Shown here one piece after another: positions 11,017 through 21,391 of a stretch of 64,000 nucleotides of DNA (position 1 is the stretch's first letter; every line of letters begins with the position of its first letter). The translations under genes were made by a program, and so were the position numbers. The notes beneath the pieces were generated by a model. The model was not told the DNA's origin, did not search any database, and saw nothing but the letters and a program-made list of their open reading frames with translations. The stretch lies in NCBI GenBank assembly GCA_022560025.1, contig JAFISE010000070.1:1-64000 (forward strand), in the 5' to 3' direction. The stretch is from Stagonosporopsis chrysanthemi. Taxonomy: Eukaryota > Ascomycota > Dothideomycetes > Pleosporales > Didymellaceae.

Positions 11017-12312
11017 CTACTGACGGACTTTGATTCCAACAGCAATGCCGAAGTGATCGCTAACCCAGAAATCTGTCTGCACGCGGCGGAGACCTTTGAT
11101 GATCCCTCGCTTTGGTGCATGTTCATTGAAGAACAACATACGTGATTGTTCCACGAGTTTCCCACGCACATACTTCGCGTACTTGTCTTCAAGCTGCCAG
11201 GCTTCCGCTACTGTTTTACATCCTATCCCTATTCGTCCAATCTTTCCTGTCACATCTTGCGGCTCTGAGAGAGGAACTGTCTCCAGTTGCCCAGTGTAGT
11301 AGAACTTGTCCAAACGCTTTCTGGTGCGCGGTCCTGCTGATTGGTAACCATAGGTGTTGCCTCTTGCTTTACCAAAAGACAAGTCTTTCTGGAAGGGCTT
11401 CAGTACAGGTATTGCTGGTGCCGGTATGTCATCCTAGGCATCCTTTAGGTCCACTTTGCTCGTCTTGTGTAGGTCGTGATCAGACGGCGTAATTGCGTTC
11501 ATGTCACCTCCAACAAAGCCCGCGATGATATCGTAGTCTTTGGCGTGTCTCTCTTTGATCAGTTTCGAGATTGTGGCCAACTGACCAGGTCGATAACTAT
11601 TGCTGCTGTACAGGGATTCTAGATGGGTAGTGCAGAGACGAATCGACTTGTTGGATGTTGATCGACCTCCAGCTGATATCGGGATGTCAACAAACAATGC
11701 ATCCCTTCCCATGGTGCTGACGAAGGGTACTCGAAAACAGTCCAGTATCTTGAGTGATTTGGGTATCATCATTAGGGTGAAATACTCTGCTGTCGACCAA
11801 TACACCTTTCTGGGAACAAAGGAGTCTCCATATACGTCATCATATATGGAGCGTGGAGGCGTCGATTCAGTCAGGTTGAAGTTTCTTTGCACCCATGGAT
11901 TTCTGAGGAGAGCTTGAAGTGATTCCAGGCAGATTTCCTGGAGCATTACAACCAGAGAGCTTGGGGTCATACCAAAACGTTCTTGTAAACGATCAAGCGC
12001 TGCAGTCACTCGACGCGCAGGATCAGGCGTAGAACTTTCAAGGTTCCATGATACAATCTTCAGGATGCTACCAGACAAGAGTCCGTCTGGAAGGGGTTGG
12101 TTGCAATCAGGTGAAGCCCAGACAGAAGTCTCAGGATGATAACCTTGCGGACGTAGGTTTTGTGGTCGAGGTGGCCTTTGAGCGATCAGCCTCGGTGGTA
12201 GCCGTGCTTTCGAGTCCAGGTGCTCCGCATATAGGTTTAGTTCAGCCTGGGTTAAATGGGATACCGAACTGATCCACCTCGAGCGAGCGCCTTTTGCTAG
12301 CGTAAACGCCAT
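11017..12312 (-). pseudogene. EEP-superfamily phosphodiesterase (TDP2-like), interrupted by TAG
   Basis: One continuous frame from ATG 12312 to the stop at 11017, broken only by an in-frame TAG at 11436-11434. Both parts are clearly one protein of the endonuclease/exonuclease/phosphatase fold, closest to TDP2-like fungal proteins. The order of motifs is intact: SWNLES (about residue 90), LQEICLESL (metal-binding Glu), FVGGDMNAI (GDxN) before the stop, and SDHFGIAVG (catalytic SDH) after it. The stop therefore removes the last catalytic motif. The flanking codons read LKDA-stop-DDIPAPAIP; a Trp codon TGG changed to TAG is the simplest origin. No GT..AG pair of plausible size removes the stop and keeps frame. 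It is either a recent pseudogene allele, a readthrough gene, or a sequencing error. Confidence 0.8.
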
Positions 12313-12963
12313 GGTATATGTTTATCAGTCATAGTAACATTAACATATCGACCATTTACATGCCTGTTCTAGGTCTGGTCAGTAATTGCGTGTTCTCAAA
12401 AGAATGGCGAGCTTAGCCAAACAAGCAAGCGCGCCTTCCTGGAAGCATCGCACTCCGGAGCGCGTACCTTACGCGATGGGCTGCAGTTAGGTTCTCAGAG
12501 CCAAAGACAGCAGCATCGATGGAACAGGCTGCAAAACCAGAGTGCGCGCTGTTGTGGAGTGTCGTGTGTGCTCACGCTGAGCTGTGCAACTTGAACTGAG
12601 CGGGATATTTAACCCCGCATTTAGGACTACATAGCCAATGAGATAGACACGGGTATTGCAAGATATAATAGTAAGCCCAAGTCCTCGCCAGACACCTCTC
12701 AACGCAGACTGAGGTGCCGAGACCTTTCTTTCGCCAGTCTACTCTAACTTGAGAACTGACTAACTAGAGTCGATGAGTCCGAGATGTCACCTGCCAATCC
12801 CGAACTAGCTCCGCCCGATAGCTTCAAGTATAACTTTGTGCTCGTTCCATGCTGCCGCAAGGTACAATCCTGGATCTGGTGAGTTATCGGTCTCTTACTC
12901 GCTTTTTCCAGTGCTACGACTGACCACGTCGCACAGCCAGCAGTCACTCGGCCTTTACATGGC
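12313..12963. promoter_or_regulatory. Divergent promoter region with a possible upstream exon
   Basis: Lies between the minus-strand EEP gene and the plus-strand 2EXR gene. A short frame from ATG 12784 to 12861, followed by GTACAA and an acceptor at 12936 after a CTGAC branch site, joins in phase to the 2EXR frame and may be its true first exon. Otherwise nothing stands out. Confidence 0.4.
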
Positions 12964-13779
12964 ATGACTACCTTCCATGCTTTCCCCAGATTACCATTGG
13001 AACTCCGCTTGGCGATATGGGAGTTGACTTTTGAGCCTCGCGAGGTTGAGGTCCGTATTGTGATACCGTCGCACAATGACCCACTCATACCCAAGTGGTG
13101 GTGTCCAGACGACTGGGGGCGTATCTCTGGTGCCAGATTCGATGCAGCTACGAGCCATTCGCCTACCTCTACGCGCGCACGGCGCAAAGCGAGAAGGAGA
13201 GCGTGGGCAGAATGGAGGACTTATCACCCCTACGTTCATCTGACTTCGTCAACAATTCCTGCAACTATGCATGCTTGCCGAGAAGCGCGCAACCTTGGCT
13301 TTTATCAGCAAGTGTATTTGGACGGGGAAGATCCACCCCAGAACGATCGCCGATATGTGTGGCTGAACCTGGACATCGATCTGTTGAACATAGGGACGTG
13401 GGATCTGGCCTACTTCCAGCCGATCGCATCATCCATCAAGCGACTGAAGCTTACTCATAAGCTACCGGAAGAGTTTGGATATCAGTACGGATACGGATTA
13501 AACGAAATCGGAGCTTTCATCAATGCCAAAGAGGTTCATGTAGTCTGTGTTGATGGCTTCGAGCATTGGGGGATCGAAGAAGTCGATAGCATTGACTGGC
13601 CGTGTGCCAAGGAGAACTTGGTCTTCATCGACGAACATCCATCTCCTGGAATTTCTGAAACTGGACGAATCCAAGTGGGATACCACGAAATCAAACGACT
13701 GCATCGGAGGTTCTGGAGACCAAGCTATCCAGATGACCCTGATTATTGGAGTACTGACGACGGGCATGAGGACCAGTAA
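12964..13779 (+). CDS. 2EXR-domain protein
   Basis: 271 aa from the ATG at 12964. The N-terminus FPRLPLELRLAIWELTF is the hallmark of the fungal 2EXR domain, an F-box-like domain of unknown function expanded in Pezizomycotina. The domain runs to about residue 160 and includes HACREARNLGFYQ, where a conserved Cys/Arg-Glu helix is expected. The rest is an unconserved acidic tail (DDPDYWSTDDGHEDQ). No signal peptide or membrane segment. If the exon 12784-12861 is used with the acceptor at 12936, the protein gains about 35 N-terminal residues (306 aa). Phase fits, but conservation cannot be judged. Role unknown; a protein-interaction or ubiquitin-ligase adaptor role is only a suggestion. Confidence 0.8.
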   Translation: MTTFHAFPRLPLELRLAIWELTFEPREVEVRIVIPSHNDPLIPKWWCPDDWGRISGARFDAATSHSPTSTRARRKARRRAWAEWRTYHPYVHLTSSTIPATMHACREARNLGFYQQVYLDGEDPPQNDRRYVWLNLDIDLLNIGTWDLAYFQPIASSIKRLKLTHKLPEEFGYQYGYGLNEIGAFINAKEVHVVCVDGFEHWGIEEVDSIDWPCAKENLVFIDEHPSPGISETGRIQVGYHEIKRLHRRFWRPSYPDDPDYWSTDDGHEDQ

Positions 13780-14495
13780 CCTTCATCTCCTCGCGAATTG
13801 TGTATTATTCCGACATACCTTAGAACTAGTCCTGCAGTTAATTCCTAAGAGTCCCAGGACTCATTCTTAGGTATTGCTAGAGAGATGAGTTCTACGGCGG
13901 TCGATGTTATCCGTGGGACTGCGGCCGAGACTTCGTTAGCTTACCTATAGATGTCATTCTTCGGCTTTTGAAGACAAGTAAACTCTTCGAACAAGCGTTC
14001 GATCTTAGAGCCCACGTACAACGGCCTTGCAGGCCTCTCTCGAGCTCAAGCACGGCGCTGCAGCCTACTTTCTCGACAACGTGAGACAATGAACAAATCG
14101 TACTTTGAACGGCTCTTGCAAGACTCGCATGTCGGTCATCTATTCGTATGTTTTTGGAGTTGGAGTAATGAACGTCAGTGACGTCGGAGCTGAGATTCGA
14201 ACCATTGTGTTATGTGCCTGGCATACTAGTCTGGATTAGCACTAGTGGCAGATGGCTGTCAAATGGCGTAGACACGACGCAACACAAACACTCAACCTCC
14301 AATCTCATTCATGTACACCAGAGCAGCAAGCTCAAACAAACGTACATTGTTGTAGAGCGTTCGAGCGTGTCAAAGTGCTTGTGATCTGGACCTTCAGTCT
14401 CATAGCTTGGGACGCACTTACACCCAGTTTTACTGTCCTATGATACTTTCACCTGGGAGTTGCAGACGCTGAACGTGACGGGCTTCTCCTTCTAT
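13780..14495. other. Intergenic region, nothing recognised
   Basis: 3' flank of the 2EXR gene and 5' flank of the OGFr-domain gene. A GGTTCGAATC match on the minus strand near 14207 resembles a tRNA B box but lacks the surrounding stems. No convincing ORF. Confidence 0.5.
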
Positions 14496-15452
14496 ATGAG
14501 GGCGGGTGCACTCTTGTCCACCTTTACTCTTAGACCTTCCACCTTCGCATACTCAACCAAGCATATGTCCTCCAACAAGCGCTTGAAGCTTTCCCAAATG
14601 GCGCTCTCGCAACAATCTACCGGCTCAGCCATTGTCCGATTCTACGACCCAGATGTTCAAGCGAAAGACGCACACGGTCGCACACAAGAGCAAATCCTGG
14701 CATGGAATAACAGTCAGCTTGAGCATAGCCACAACTACATCCAGGTATTGTTCCCACTTCCTGAGGGCTCGCCCTTCAACTGGTCGGCGCCGGTCATCGA
14801 CTTGAATACAGCAAAGGCATTCCGCACCAACAGCGAGTTGAGACAAAGACTACGCCGCAGTTTCGAGCGCATGCTCACGTTCTACGGCTTCACAACGTCG
14901 GTCGATCCCGGGCCTACGAGCGAGAAAAAGCAAGATACTGAAAGGACACCCACCGAAACAATTACGACAGATGCTGCAACTACAGCTGAACCGGTCGAAG
15001 AAGGCGCGCAGGATGCTCAGGCCTCGCCGGCCGCTGGCGATCGGGCTGCTACAGCGCAGAATTCTGATGGACTTGCTACTTCGGCATCACCGACAGGTGC
15101 GACAGCGCCCTCCCAATCTGCTGCTCAAGTGTCTCCGTTCAGCTACAGCATAGTCCGTGGCGATAACTGGCGCAAAGCCTCTCGCAACTGGTGTGTTCGG
15201 TTTGATCACAACCACCTGCGCATCACACGCATTCTTCGCTGTCTCCGGGTGCTCGGTTTGCAGAAAGAGAGTGGGGCATTCTTTGCTGCGTTGAAGCGTG
15301 TTTACAACGACCCGGCTGTCGGGATCAGCGCCCGATCGTTGGAGTTCTGGACGCGCGCTGCCGAGCGACCTTTGCATCTTCCACCTGACGATATGGAGGA
15401 CGAGTGCGAATGGTTGAAGGATTGGGAGAAGGAGCAGAGAAAGAGCGAGTAG
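14496..15452 (+). CDS. Opioid growth factor receptor (OGFr) conserved-domain protein
   Basis: Single exon; 318 aa from ATG 14496, or 295 aa from the in-frame ATG 14565, which begins MSSNKRLKLS and may be the real start. The core has the OGFr_N signature: SAIVRFYDPDVQAKD, then WNNSQLEHSHNYIQVLFP and LFPLPEGSPFNW, then after a low-complexity Ala/Thr/Ser insert (about residues 155-230) WRKASRNWCVRFDHNHLRI and the RILRCLRVLGL helix. The Ala/Thr insert separates the two halves of the domain, which is common in fungal members. Fungal OGFr-domain proteins have no established function and are not receptors. Probably soluble. With the earlier ATG the first 20 residues are hydrophobic/basic and could target mitochondria, but both ATG contexts are weak. 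Confidence 0.85.
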   Translation: MRAGALLSTFTLRPSTFAYSTKHMSSNKRLKLSQMALSQQSTGSAIVRFYDPDVQAKDAHGRTQEQILAWNNSQLEHSHNYIQVLFPLPEGSPFNWSAPVIDLNTAKAFRTNSELRQRLRRSFERMLTFYGFTTSVDPGPTSEKKQDTERTPTETITTDAATTAEPVEEGAQDAQASPAAGDRAATAQNSDGLATSASPTGATAPSQSAAQVSPFSYSIVRGDNWRKASRNWCVRFDHNHLRITRILRCLRVLGLQKESGAFFAALKRVYNDPAVGISARSLEFWTRAAERPLHLPPDDMEDECEWLKDWEKEQRKSE

Positions 15453-15742
15453 AGTCTACGCCATAGAACGCAGATGAGACGTTCTCGTCTTCGATCCCGC
15501 CTTTCCCGATGCATGAGAGATTGCTCAGCGTCAGCCACCACCAGCTGACAGCTCTACGGCCTTTGATCCTCGCGGCAGCAGAAAGCACTAAATTGCCTGT
15601 AGGCTCAGTACCTGCTGAAAGCAAGTTTGTAACAAAGAAAACATTCATTCTCCCAGATTGTGCTGCTAGCTCATTCGCTGTGCATTGCCGTATGATATAT
15701 ACACGAGCATTCTCTTCACTCTCTTTCCCCCAATCTCGGTTT

Positions 15743-16213
15743 CTAAAACTCAGAGACAGTATCTCCCCTCCTCTTTCCACGGAAATCCCACTTGCCCTGC
15801 CCAGCATTAGCCCATGCCTCGCTCCTACGCACCCAATCCTCGCACTCACCTCTGTGATGTATCCGAAGTAGCCCAGTGTCGCAGGGACAACGACAACGTA
15901 CATTGTAGTGATGAATGCGGTACGCTTCGTCCAGCGGAAGTACTTGTGGCGGTTGACCACCATGTCTGGGTATCGTTAGTCCTGCTCACATTCACTCTTC
16001 TGGCTCTCCAGCTCCTCCGTCCGCCGCTACAGAACTTCTAACGGCGCGCGCAAGATTCGGGCGCAGGTGCGCGGGCGTGCAAACATACTGTTCCATTTTA
16101 TGATCGCGGGATCCTTGTGAAGAGCTGTTCTGTCGTTAGCCATTGGCCGCCATTGCGCAGCGAGCGCTGTTCCACAACGTGGAGGGGGGCGTGCCTTCGT
16201 GTCCGCCAGCCAT
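15743..16213 (-). CDS. Complex I B15/NDUFB4-like small subunit
   Basis: Four exons, 16213-16195, 16124-16089, 15965-15850 and 15796-15743; 74 aa. The first intron (16194-16125, 70 bp) starts with GC and ends AACAG, with GCTAAC as branch site. Only this GC donor gives correct phase, because reading through hits TAA and the nearby GT sites are out of frame. Introns 2 (GTATGT) and 3 (GTGAGT) are ordinary. The protein starts MAGGHEALHKDPAIIKWN, then a basic NRHKYFRWTKRT segment, one membrane helix (ITTMYVVVVPATLGYFGY), and a basic tail KRRGDTVSEF. This layout matches the B15-type accessory subunit of mitochondrial NADH:ubiquinone oxidoreductase in fungi. Complex I single-TM subunits look alike, so the exact subunit name is less sure than the family. 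It is transcribed divergently from the GST gene. Confidence 0.75.
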
Positions 16214-16850
16214 CTTGACGGTAGTGAGGGGTTTACAGCGCGGCTTGCGGGGTGCGACGAGGGTGTGGTGCGTGTGGGCGTGAGGTTGAAGCTGTGATGT
16301 CGGCGCGCGGAGGTGCTGGGCTTGGCGGCGAATGGGAACGCCGGGGTTCGTCAGTCGTCAGCCTTGCGAGATGCTGCACCGCAACTTCATACGGGTCTAA
16401 CCCGCACAAGAGCGATGGACGATGCAGTCAATGGCCTGTGGTCGAATGACAGCTCTACCGTGAACTGTCATGTGAGCGCGTGTGTGAGGCAGGAGCTATG
16501 TGATGCTGTGACCTCATTTGACAGCGACGTAAGCCTCGTAACAGTTCCATGCTTCTGCAAGACAAGTTGTGGATAATTATCGCTTTTTCGAAATAATTCG
16601 GAAGGCTGTCATCACGCTGGCAGCTCACTGGACGCCTCAGAGCAGTTGTTGCGATTCCGCACGTGCAGGTCGGCGTCTGCGAGGCCGCGGTTCCTCCGCA
16701 GCGCCGCCAACGAGAGCGGCCCTTCTTGGCCAAAGAAAAGATATGAACAGCAACATACCTCGGCCTTGACATTCTCGAATTTCTCAAACCTCAGTCTGCT
16801 ATTGAAAATTCGTCGCTCTGACCACAGTGTTTGATACACCATAAAACAAA
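16214..16850. promoter_or_regulatory. Bidirectional promoter of complex I subunit and GST genes
   Basis: 637 bp between two divergent start codons (16213 minus, 16851 plus). Holds short frames only. The GST side ends ATAAAACAAA before the ATG, a good fungal start context. No TATA box is obvious on either side. Confidence 0.5.
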
Positions 16851-17779
16851 ATGTCTAATCAGCAAGGCGCAAAGATCACTGTCTACTGGTACGTTGCACG
16901 TGAATTCACCACCACCGGTTGCACCCAGGGCCTTTTTTTTGGGTTGAACCATTCGACAAATGGACGCACCCGCTAACGAGCGTCGCGTAGGCTCGAGAAT
17001 TCTCGTGCGCAGCGAGTCATCTGGCTCCTTGAGGAGCTAAACCTCGAGTACGACATTCAAGCCTTCAAGCGCGACAGAGAAGGCCGCGCAGGCCCTGAAC
17101 TGAAGAAGTTCCACCCCCTTGGTCGTTCACCCATCATCGGCATCACCCCTGCTGCTTCTGACAAAGAGGTGTGTACATCTCAATTCCACGATTGTGACAA
17201 GCCTATCAGCTGACCCACCAGATCATCGTTACCGAGAGCGAGACTATCATTGACTACATCAGCGACCACTTCGGCCCGCGCATGACACCCCAGCGCTACC
17301 CATCCGGAAAGGAAGGCCAACTCGGTGCCGAAACAGAACAATGGATGCGCCACAAATTCCTTATGGACTATGCGGAGGGCTCCTTCCTTACCCCCCTCGT
17401 TGTCTCCCTCATTACGTCCAGCATCCGCAGCGCACCTGTGCCCTTCTTCCTGCGCCCAATCACAAACGGCATTGCCAACAAGGTCGATGCCAGCTATACC
17501 ACCCCGGAGCTGACTAACCATCTCGACTTCTTGGAAACCTATCTCAAAGAGAGCCCCAGTCAGGGTGCGTTCTTCTGCTCCGACGCCCTGACGGGAGCAG
17601 ATATCATGATGCATTTTGCGCTTGAGGGCGCACTCAAGAAGAAGGCGGTGAATGACACAAAGTACCCGACGCTGTATAAGTATGTGCGTAGGCTGCAGGA
17701 GTCGGACTCGTACAAGCGGGCCGGGCAGAGTGTGGAGAAGGCGAGTGGAGAGAAGTTTGTGCCGTTTTCTGAGACTTGA
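16851..17779 (+). CDS. Glutathione S-transferase, Gtt1-like
   Basis: Three exons, 16851-16888, 16991-17168 and 17222-17779; 257 aa, near the usual length for fungal GSTs. N-terminal thioredoxin fold: ITVYWLENSRAQRVIWLLEEL, where the Ser of the ENSRAQ turn is the likely glutathione-activating residue. It continues HPLGRSPIIGI with the cis-Pro loop and ITESETIIDYI-like VTESETIIDYISD with the ES glutathione contact. The C-terminal all-helical domain contains GADIMMHFALEGA, the conserved N-capping region (GAD). This arrangement is that of the S. cerevisiae Gtt1 class, linked to oxidative stress and often membrane-associated. No organelle signal is seen. The first intron contains a T9 run followed by GGG. 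Confidence 0.92.
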
Positions 17780-18657
17780 AGCATCGGTGTAACGAGATTT
17801 TCTACGCAGTAGCTATGAAAACTATGTAATTTCTTTTGGAGTAGCTGTTGTACGACACCCTCGGACGCCTGAGAGCGTTGCTCGCTCACAGAAGTAAACA
17901 GATCTGTCTTGCTAACTTGATCGATTCATACAAAGGACTTTGCTAGAGCGCCACAGGAACGTCGCCATGGCACCATTGAGAAGAGCCCCCCTGGCCCAAC
18001 TGCTAGATGGGTACCCTGTACACGCTTAAACCAGAGGCTGCACTGCTGCGACAACATCCGTTCACCTGAGCGTGCTCACGTCGCACTCGCACTGCGGTGG
18101 ACGACTCAAGCGCATTGCTTGCATCAAAGAACATGGATACCCGTTTTTTTCTGTTTCTAATCAAACTCTTGTAGGTCGCATCCCTTATCAGTCGCAACCC
18201 TTTAGTCCTTGTTGGAACGCACCTTCTGTTGCCACGAGGCCAGGTCGGTCAGAGACAAGTCCGGGAGCAGCGGGTACTTCCTGCTGCTGGGACTTGAATC
18301 TGCCAATACAATACACATATGGATGATGTTGCAGTGTGGTAGCGAAGGAGTTCAGTGTAGCTGAATAGATCAAGTAAGGTAGAATGGACCTCGGCAAGGT
18401 GGGGCTGTCGTGGTATCTATGCGAGTAAGACATTGCGGTACACTACCACCTTTATCCGTGTAGAAAAGTGTAATGAGGCTGATTATAGTAATTAAACAGG
18501 GCAGAATGACAGTGAATTAATTGCAAGGCCTGTGCCAAAGTACGAAGTGGGATTAGGGGTATCGAAAGGAGAACACTGAACAAATCCAGCTATGCTACAT
18601 GATGACAAACCAACGCCGAATTGACCCACCAATATGACAATTGTCGAGAATGTTCTA
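17780..18657. other. Convergent intergenic region
   Basis: 3' flanks of the GST (+) and App1-like (-) genes. AT-rich toward 18430-18640. No supported gene or repeat. Confidence 0.5.
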
Positions 18658-19893
18658 TCACTGCTCCGGCGACTTCTGCGCCAGAGCGTCGATCTTCGCG
18701 TACAGCTCTCCGGGGTCCTCGAAGACATACCACAGGTCCTTGGGTACGTGTTTGAACGCTTTTTCAAAGCGCTCCGGATTGTTCTTGTTGCCCTCGTCCA
18801 TTTCCGCTACACCGGTGACCTTTCGGATGTAGATTGCGCCGATCCACTTCGAAAACTTCTTGTATGCTTCGCCGTAAGCCTCGGGGTCAGACTGAGTGGA
18901 GTCGCCGATCAGGATGAACTTGCGCTTGGGGAACCACTCATGAACCTTCTCTATACGATCGACTTTGTAGGCTTCAGTGCCTTGGGTGAGGTTGGCCAGG
19001 AAGCCAGCTAAGTTCATCCAGGACGCGTCGCGCAATAGCATGGTTCCTGCAGGGTAATAGGTCTCGCGGAACTGACGCAGGAAAGGGTAGAGATTGTAAG
19101 GCGATGCGGACAGATACCAGAAGGGTGGGTTGTCAAGCTTTTGTACAATGTGCTTGTAAAGCTCCGGCATGCCCTTGATCGGCTCCGGATCCTCCGCAAA
19201 GGTCGTTTTCAAGATACCAACAGGCGAGGATGTCAAGGTCTTCTTGATGGTGTCGTCGACATCCGAGAGGATAGCCCACCCCTTGGGCTTGGCGAAGGTA
19301 GTCTTGAGAGGGGTTGCGGTCGCGCCGATAGCTTTGGACGTGATGGTCTCACCGTCTTTGTAGCCGGATCCAGGAATAGCAAGCTCGTCTGTACTGATGC
19401 CGTCTCGCCCACTGGGTCCGAGTCTAACCTTCATGCCCTGGAGGTCGACGTTAATAGCGTGTGCAGGTAAGATGGCATCCAGGAATGGCTCCAGTCGCAG
19501 CGCTATGGTCTTTTTTGCCTCTTCGTCGTCGGCCAGGCCAATCTTCTCGCTGACCCAAGCCACAACTTCGGACAAGTCCTTCCCACTATGTCTAACGAAG
19601 TAGGCTGCAACAAATTCGGCCTTCCATCGACCCAGGCGATTCTGGTAAGCTGTGTTGTCAAGAAGCCATACGTAGTCGGTATCGTCGTTGGCTTCAGAAT
19701 AGAATGGGTTACTACGCCCAAGGTAGGACGAGAGATTGTCTTTCAGGGAAAACTGGAAACGATTTGCGAGTTTAGGCATGTTGGCTTCGAATTCAGCGAA
19801 ATTTCCAGCGCTGCGGGTGATGCGGTCCTCTTCGCTTTCTTGAAAGCGCTGCCTGGCTTGGCCTGCCATGGCTTTTACTGGCTCATGTGCCAT
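18658..19893 (-). CDS. App1-type phosphatidate phosphatase
   Basis: Single exon of 411 aa. The catalytic HAD-type motif SDVDDTIKKT (Asp211-Thr215, DxDxT) and the later ILIGDSTQSDPEAY (about 327-340) define the DUF2183/App1 catalytic domain. Yeast App1 dephosphorylates phosphatidate to diacylglycerol with Mg2+ at actin patches during endocytosis. The conserved WYLSASPYNLYPFLR segment between them (about 259-273) is the second HAD motif (Ser). The N-terminal half (1-200) is an unlabelled helical and beta-rich region found in fungal homologues. There is no signal peptide or membrane segment. It is shorter than yeast App1 (587 aa) because it lacks the Pro-rich C-terminal tail. An LSB5-like actin/endocytosis gene lies about 1.5 kb away, but that adjacency may be chance. 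Confidence 0.88.
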   Translation of the reverse strand: MAHEPVKAMAGQARQRFQESEEDRITRSAGNFAEFEANMPKLANRFQFSLKDNLSSYLGRSNPFYSEANDDTDYVWLLDNTAYQNRLGRWKAEFVAAYFVRHSGKDLSEVVAWVSEKIGLADDEEAKKTIALRLEPFLDAILPAHAINVDLQGMKVRLGPSGRDGISTDELAIPGSGYKDGETITSKAIGATATPLKTTFAKPKGWAILSDVDDTIKKTLTSSPVGILKTTFAEDPEPIKGMPELYKHIVQKLDNPPFWYLSASPYNLYPFLRQFRETYYPAGTMLLRDASWMNLAGFLANLTQGTEAYKVDRIEKVHEWFPKRKFILIGDSTQSDPEAYGEAYKKFSKWIGAIYIRKVTGVAEMDEGNKNNPERFEKAFKHVPKDLWYVFEDPGELYAKIDALAQKSPEQ

Positions 19894-21391
19894 GCTGAAG
19901 GGTGCTGATGATAGTTTTGAGGTACTGTTTGGCGGCTGAGAACGACGGGTGCCTGCTGGGAGGCGAGGTCAGAGGGCAGATGTTTTGCACGAGACGAGGG
20001 CGCGTCGAGAGGCGCCATGTTATACTTGTTGCAGCCTTCTCGCTAGTCACGCTTCGTGACAGGCGCACCTGCATGTTGTGACGTCGAGCAGGGCTGTGTG
20101 GCTGGAGGCGGGGATGATCAATGATCGCCATTGCCGAGAAGCGACGCAATCCCAGTCTTCAACCACTCAGTTTGAGGCTATGGTCTACTATACATTGATT
20201 GCATTGCTTCAAGAAAGCCTTCGAGTCAAGGCTGCGATCTTGCTTTGTCCATCTGACATCGTCTTTTTTCTTTGTTGCATCGACGTCGTACACACAAAGC
20301 ATTGTGGGCAGGATTCGAGGCTCCGTTCTGGCTTTTGTGAAACTTGTTGCGCCTGGAGTGCTTCATGCACACCAGGTAATTTTTAGTCTTTGACATGCAT
20401 GAGCAGCGATTTGCCAAGTTGGCTCTGCGCGAGTCGGATGCTTTTCAGTGGCAGTGACTCGGCCAAGCCACTTCAGCCTGACAGGTCTGTGGTCAGTAGA
20501 GTAACAGGACTGCGCACACGGTTCTGCTGCCTTTTCACAAAGAGGCATCGTCGAAGCATATCACCTGGCTGCAACACCTGACGCTGCATTCGTCACTTGC
20601 TTACTCACCTGGACCTGCACTAGAGGCACATCTCCAGCAACGTCTAGTGCTTTGCTTTCTTGCAAGTACAACGTACTGCACCCAGTCTTGGACGGCGTCG
20701 TTAGCCCGTAGAAACTGCACAGATTTGTTCTCATGGGCTCCATTGGAGTCCAAGGTAGGCGAACGGCATGAGCCCTCCTACAGCGCGAAACGCCTGTCAT
20801 GTGTCTGCAGTATCGATATCGAGCTCCACTCATCGGCGACTAGAGGTCCCTGCATCACATCAACGGAAGTGCGGGTGCCTCCATGTGTAAGGTGGGGAAA
20901 GGTCTTGGGCTTGTGGCGAGCACGGCAATGCGGATTGGATCGCTGCGCTTTCTATGGCTTCTCGCCAAACACATTCGTCATGGCTGTCCTGAAGTCTCTT
21001 GGTTCACAACCCGATCGCCCGACGCGTAGTCAAGCTCCAGCATGAAGCCTCCCACGACAAGAAGGCCGCGCAGACGATGCTGCGAAGAAGGTTGTTTGCC
21101 ACACGTAGTACGCGGCGGTTGACGTTACTGCCGGCGCTCGCCATTCTTGGCTGAGGCGCAGCAGCTTTATAGATGCGCCCGTGCAAGGCATAAGCATAGA
21201 GCACTGTTGACACTGGCCGCCTTATCGCCCTACACAACAAGTCTCACGAAATTAAATCACCCTGCATCTTGTCACGATCGCGCGACGCGGGGAATCCTTT
21301 AGTTGTCCAGTGGGTCACAGCGTGACACCCACATCTGTTTGTCATTCCCTCCAACAAGCACCGCGAGCACCCCACTACGCCTCCTACCACC
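19894..21391. other. Divergent intergenic region of 1.5 kb
   Basis: Promoters of the App1-like (-) and LSB5-like (+) genes. Frames up to 132 codons (20647-21045) have no recognisable family and look like chance. The last 90 bases before 21392 are C-rich and purine-poor (CTCCTACCACC), a likely leader. Confidence 0.5.

Noticed and set aside
14190..14255. GGTTCGAATC on minus strand, tRNA B-box-like
   Set aside because: Flanking bases do not form a T-stem, and no D-arm, anticodon stem or acceptor pairing could be found.
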